A stretch of DNA of 64,000 nt from Bacteroidota bacterium (lineage in GTDB: Bacteria; Bacteroidota; Bacteroidia; Bacteroidales; Dysgonomonadaceae), in assembly GCA_023424395.1 (NCBI GenBank), contig JAFADY010000019.1:75721-139720 (forward strand). Reading direction: 5' to 3'. Every line of letters starts with the position of its first letter. The first letter of the stretch is position 1. The notes beneath the pieces are model-generated. The model was not told the DNA's origin and ran no database searches. It was given only the letters and a program-made list of their open reading frames with translations. Positions 60,733-64,000 of the stretch are shown here, in pieces. Both the position numbers and the translations under genes were made by a program.

Positions 60733-62160
60733 ATGAAAAAAATTTTACTTAGCTTAGTTGCTTTGTTTGCCGCATCAACTTTATTGATGCAAGCTCAAAC
60801 CCAGGATCCGGCAGTGTATCCTCTTTCTCCCAACGGGATTGACAGTTTAGCTAATTTATTTCTGAACGCTACTTCTAATGTGGGAGGTTCAATATTCCCT
60901 GGCGGTGTTACCGGTGATGCAAGGGGTATGACTGTAACTAACAACAAAATGTATTTCTCCAATCGTACAACCACTAATCCGGTTGTATCATCGTTGGTTG
61001 AGGTAGACGGAGTTACAGGTGCATTTTTGAGAAACATCGTTCTGCCTATCGATATGTGGATGGAAGGTACTCCTTCTGATACTGTTCCTTATTTGGCTAA
61101 CGATGTACAAGTTGATGAACAAGGCAATATTTTTGTTTCAAACATGGTACTTGATTTAAGGGGAAATTCCGGAGAACCCGCGCACACTTTCAAAATAAAT
61201 TATGTAAACGTGGATGCTGATCCGGTTACTTATGAAACCGTACTAAATGCGGTCATTCCCGCCGATTGGGGGTTGGCATACGCATACCGTGTGGAAACCT
61301 TTGATGTTTACGGTGATATTTTAAATGGCGATGGAACTATTTTAGTTCCTGTGTCCGGAACCGAGCCCGGCGCTGGTGACCAGGTTCTTAAATATAACGT
61401 AGTAGGTGGTGTTGTTCAAAATTCTCTAGATCCGGAATTTGTAGCACTCCAAGGATTTTATCCTACTACCGTTACTACTGCCGGCGCTGCTCCTCGTGTA
61501 AATATTGTAGATAATACGCTTTTCTACCACGATGGATTCAATACCTATCCATCTTTATACGATATGACAGGAAATGTAGTAGATGGATTCCAAAACAATG
61601 TAGCTGCTACTCCTCTTGGTACAGGGCAAAACGGTATCACCGAATTTGAAATGAACGGAAAATATTACATGATCGTTGCTTCTACCAATACCGATAAAAC
61701 TCCTCCTCAAGCATTCGATATTTTCCAATTTGCCGATGCTAATAGATCTTTCGCAGATATGACTTTCTTGTATAGATTCCCGGAAGCAGGTTTGGGAAAT
61801 ACTTCAAATCCGGTGCGTACAGCTCTTCCACGTGTTCAGGTTATTGATGTGGGCGGTGTGCAAAAAGCCAGAATTAACGTCTATGCTTATAGAAATGGTT
61901 ATGGAATTTATGAATTCGGACCAACCCAAGCACTACCGATCGGTGAACAAACAGGTAGTTCTTTTGGTGCAACAGTAAAAGGTTACAATGTTGAATTTAC
62001 ACAAGAAGTGTTGGCCGCTACTCTTTTCAATGTTTCCGGACAAAAAGTAAAAGAAGTTACCAATACAAAAGTTTTATCCGCTCCTGCAAAAGGCGTTTAT
62101 ATCGTGAAAGCCAAATTGGCTGACGGTACTGAAAAAGCTGTTAAAGTGCTGGTTAAATAA
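60733..62160 (+). CDS. Secreted propeller-type protein (DUF4623-like) with T9SS sorting domain
   Basis: The 475-aa protein has a signal peptide (MKKILLSLVALFAASTLLMQ, cleaved near 22). The body (about 60-400) shows propeller-like repeats: DARGMTVTNNKMYFSNRTT, NDVQVDEQGNIFVSNMV, and a HTFKINYVN...FDVYGDILNGDG pattern that resembles part of the amidase's propeller region. I think it belongs to the DUF4623 group but cannot confirm it. A T9SS type A domain ends it (LFNVSGQKVKEV, then APAKGVYIVKAKL). No catalytic residues are evident; a glycan-binding role at the surface is likely. It has its own promoter and a strong terminator. Confidence 0.78.
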   Translation: MKKILLSLVALFAASTLLMQAQTQDPAVYPLSPNGIDSLANLFLNATSNVGGSIFPGGVTGDARGMTVTNNKMYFSNRTTTNPVVSSLVEVDGVTGAFLRNIVLPIDMWMEGTPSDTVPYLANDVQVDEQGNIFVSNMVLDLRGNSGEPAHTFKINYVNVDADPVTYETVLNAVIPADWGLAYAYRVETFDVYGDILNGDGTILVPVSGTEPGAGDQVLKYNVVGGVVQNSLDPEFVALQGFYPTTVTTAGAAPRVNIVDNTLFYHDGFNTYPSLYDMTGNVVDGFQNNVAATPLGTGQNGITEFEMNGKYYMIVASTNTDKTPPQAFDIFQFADANRSFADMTFLYRFPEAGLGNTSNPVRTALPRVQVIDVGGVQKARINVYAYRNGYGIYEFGPTQALPIGEQTGSSFGATVKGYNVEFTQEVLAATLFNVSGQKVKEVTNTKVLSAPAKGVYIVKAKLADGTEKAVKVLVK

Positions 62161-62223
62161 TTTTGTTATACATCTTTTTTTAGATAAAATGTTAGGCTAA
62201 AAAAGTCTTATTTTATGAATAAA

Positions 62224-62267
62224 TAAAAACGGTTCTTGATTTTGCAAAATGAAAGAACCGTTTTTTA
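62224..62267 (+). terminator. Terminator after propeller/sorting-domain gene
   Basis: AAAACGGTTCTT and AAAGAACCGTTTT form the stem around GATTTTGCAAAATG (which itself can pair), followed by TTTTTTAAT. It lies 65 bp after the stop. Confidence 0.85.
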
Positions 62268-62304
62268 ATATCCCCTTCCTTGTAATTATTGATAACCATT
62301 ATTT

Positions 62305-64000
62305 ATGAAAACAATAAAAACCTTTTTTACCTTTCTTACTCTCTTTATAGTTGGCATTGTTTCGGGTTACGCGCAAGATATAACTTTGGGCGTTACATCT
62401 TACCGGATAGATACGCTGGCACACAATAAGGTGGGCCCCGGTACTTATTATACGGCACTAGATCTTGTAAGTACAAATGGAGTGAATCCGTTAAAAGTAT
62501 TTTTCCTGCAAGTTGATGCAACCAATCCGTATATTAAGTTCAATGCCGTTCTCAGTCACGATTCAATAGGAGGAAATGAAAGGACATCTGCTATGGCTCT
62601 GCGTCGTTCTGAGGAAAACTCACTTTATTTTGCCGGTACCAATGGCGATTTTTATACCACTACCGCTCCTGTAGGCATACCCCTTCACGGACATGTAGAT
62701 AACGGAAATATCGGTGTTAGGCCAACTCCTTCGTACCATGTTGTTATGGATAACATGAACAAGCCTTATATCGATATTCCCGGTTTTTCCGGAAATGTAT
62801 CGAACGGAACACTGAATTATTCCGTAACGAATATGAATGCCACAAGAAATGCGGACAACCTAATTATTTATACGACTTTAATGGGCAATTACACGCGTAC
62901 CAATGACTACGGAACAGAAGTATTGGTACAACTTGATAGTCCTTGGCAAATAAATGCTCCCGTAACAGGAAAAATAATAGAAAAGTATGAGAATAAAGGA
63001 AACAACCGGATACAGCCGGGCACTTTTGTTATTTCCGGGCATGGATTGGCGCAACAGTTCGTAAATCAGTTACAAATAGGGGAAGATGTGACGATTAACG
63101 TTAATATACAATTACAAAACTACAATGTTGCTCCTAATATAACAAGCTTAATAGGTGGAGATAGAATTATTTTGCAGAATGGACTTGTAACTGAAAATGA
63201 TTGGACTGACCGCCATCCACGTACAACCATTGGTTATACGCAGGATAATTCAAAAGTTATTTTCTGCGTAGTTGACGGTAGGTCTACCACATCGGTAGGT
63301 GTTTCTACTAAAATGCTTGGACAGATCATGCAATGGGCCGGAGCTCACACCGCAATGAATCTTGATGGAGGCGGCTCATCAACTATGTACGTAAATAAAT
63401 TAGGAGTTATGAATAACACAAGCGACGGGAATGAACGTGCTAACGCGAATGGCTTTTTTGCCATATCAACATCACCTACCGATAATGTAGTGGCGGAGAT
63501 TCGAAATATCAAAGAAAAAGTGAGACTTCCGCGCTACGGTGTTTACACTCCTCAATTCTACGGATATAACCAATACGACGTATTGATTGAAACTAATTTA
63601 CAAGGGGTTCAAATGGTTGTTGATCCTTCCATCGGTGAAATATTGGCTGATGGCCGCTTTTACGCCTCCGGAACGGAAAACGGCGCAATCACAGCTACGT
63701 ACAATGGATTATCTGCGTTTATTTTGGTTGAGCAAACACCTGACGCGCCCATTAAAATCAGACTTGATTCTGTGCTGCTGGATAACGAAACGCCTTATGA
63801 AATAGAGCTTCAAACAACGGTTGAAGGTACTACGATGGATTTAAATCCTTCTGCGCTTAATTGGACAGTAGAGAATCCGTCGGTAGTTGAAGTAACCGAA
63901 GGCGTTGTAAAAGGCTTAAGCAACGGTTCGTCTTTAGTGATCGGTACTTTGGGCGATTTTAAAGACACCCTGAAAGTGAATATCGAAATTTCTCCCGAAC
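62305..64000 (+). CDS. Phosphodiester glycosidase (NAGPA-domain) protein, 3' end missing
   Basis: The frame opens at ATG 62305 and stays open to the window end, giving at least 565 aa. A signal peptide is clear (TFLTLFIVGIVSGYAQ). The NAGPA/DUF2233 domain spans about residues 60-395: YFAGTNGDFYTTTAPVGIP near 112, VIFCVVDGRSTTSVGVST near 318 and NLDGGGSSTMYVN near 352, the last being the hallmark catalytic loop. Family members remove sugar-1-phosphate or GlcNAc phosphodiester caps. A BIG2/Ig-like part follows (LNWTVENPSVVEVTEG). A terminator precedes it, so it may have a separate promoter. In this context it may act on phosphodiester-linked GlcNAc of wall polymers; this is inference. Confidence 0.87.
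   Translation, partial: MKTIKTFFTFLTLFIVGIVSGYAQDITLGVTSYRIDTLAHNKVGPGTYYTALDLVSTNGVNPLKVFFLQVDATNPYIKFNAVLSHDSIGGNERTSAMALRRSEENSLYFAGTNGDFYTTTAPVGIPLHGHVDNGNIGVRPTPSYHVVMDNMNKPYIDIPGFSGNVSNGTLNYSVTNMNATRNADNLIIYTTLMGNYTRTNDYGTEVLVQLDSPWQINAPVTGKIIEKYENKGNNRIQPGTFVISGHGLAQQFVNQLQIGEDVTINVNIQLQNYNVAPNITSLIGGDRIILQNGLVTENDWTDRHPRTTIGYTQDNSKVIFCVVDGRSTTSVGVSTKMLGQIMQWAGAHTAMNLDGGGSSTMYVNKLGVMNNTSDGNERANANGFFAISTSPTDNVVAEIRNIKEKVRLPRYGVYTPQFYGYNQYDVLIETNLQGVQMVVDPSIGEILADGRFYASGTENGAITATYNGLSAFILVEQTPDAPIKIRLDSVLLDNETPYEIELQTTVEGTTMDLNPSALNWTVENPSVVEVTEGVVKGLSNGSSLVIGTLGDFKDTLKVNIEISPE

Noticed and set aside
1..64000. CRISPR arrays, prophage or integrated plasmid modules
   Set aside because: No regularly spaced direct repeats, cas genes, integrase, terminase or replication genes were seen.
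62305..64000. Reading the end of the window as non-coding apart from a small ORF at 63587
   Set aside because: A single frame from the ATG at 62305 runs without a stop to the end and carries a clear NAGPA domain; the small ORF is out of frame with it.

Overview
The window looks like a chromosomal segment from an anaerobic Bacteroidota, most likely order Bacteroidales and possibly the Dysgonomonadaceae (Proteiniphilum/Petrimonas-like); the family-level guess is an inference. Support comes from a SusC/SusD pair, a type IX secretion (T9SS) component (PorQ) with several T9SS C-terminal sorting domains, many TAnnTTTG promoter -7 boxes, an EF-G2 paralogue, and SPII-anchored outer-membrane lipoproteins. 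No rRNA, CRISPR array or intact transposase is visible. One tRNA (Ser-GGA) is present.

Region 1 (1-16292) is a surface-polysaccharide locus. An AT-rich plus-strand run encodes a Wzx flippase (cut by the window edge), a nitroreductase-like protein, a polysaccharide pyruvyl transferase, a Wzy/ligase, a secreted glycosidase-like protein, three GT4 glycosyltransferases, a CapA-like metallophosphatase, a PaaK/CapK-like adenylating enzyme and WecB. It ends in a decayed glycosyltransferase remnant and meets, head to head, the minus-strand export pair wza-wzc. A 164-bp MITE with an 8-bp target duplication sits exactly in the stop codon of one glycosyltransferase.

Region 2 (16293-45396) is mostly housekeeping: a Ca2+ P-type ATPase, a GTPase-degenerate EF-G paralogue, pnp, a redox-dead TlpA-like lipoprotein, greA with a terminator-like leader, a HIT protein, a broken secreted-protein gene, coaA, htpG, an ECF sigma factor, a Na+/Ca2+ antiporter, lon, trmN6, hpt, porQ, two tandem tonB genes, a polyprenyl synthase, tatD, tRNA-Ser, and an exbB-membrane protein-exbD-exbD cluster. 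TonB and ExbB/ExbD would energise the SusC transporter further on. Two short non-coding elements with related GAGGCTGTC-type ends lie in this part.

Region 3 (45397-64000) looks like a glycan-acquisition locus. It holds a beta-propeller protein and a T9SS-exported N-acetylmuramoyl-L-alanine amidase, then SusC, SusD, two surface lipoproteins, a GHL10-family glycosidase, a propeller protein with a sorting domain, and a phosphodiester glycosidase (NAGPA) cut by the window end. An amidase that strips stem peptides next to a GHL10 enzyme (a family with a member acting on denuded peptidoglycan) suggests that this operon scavenges peptidoglycan glycan strands. That is the main candidate for an undescribed system here and remains an inference.
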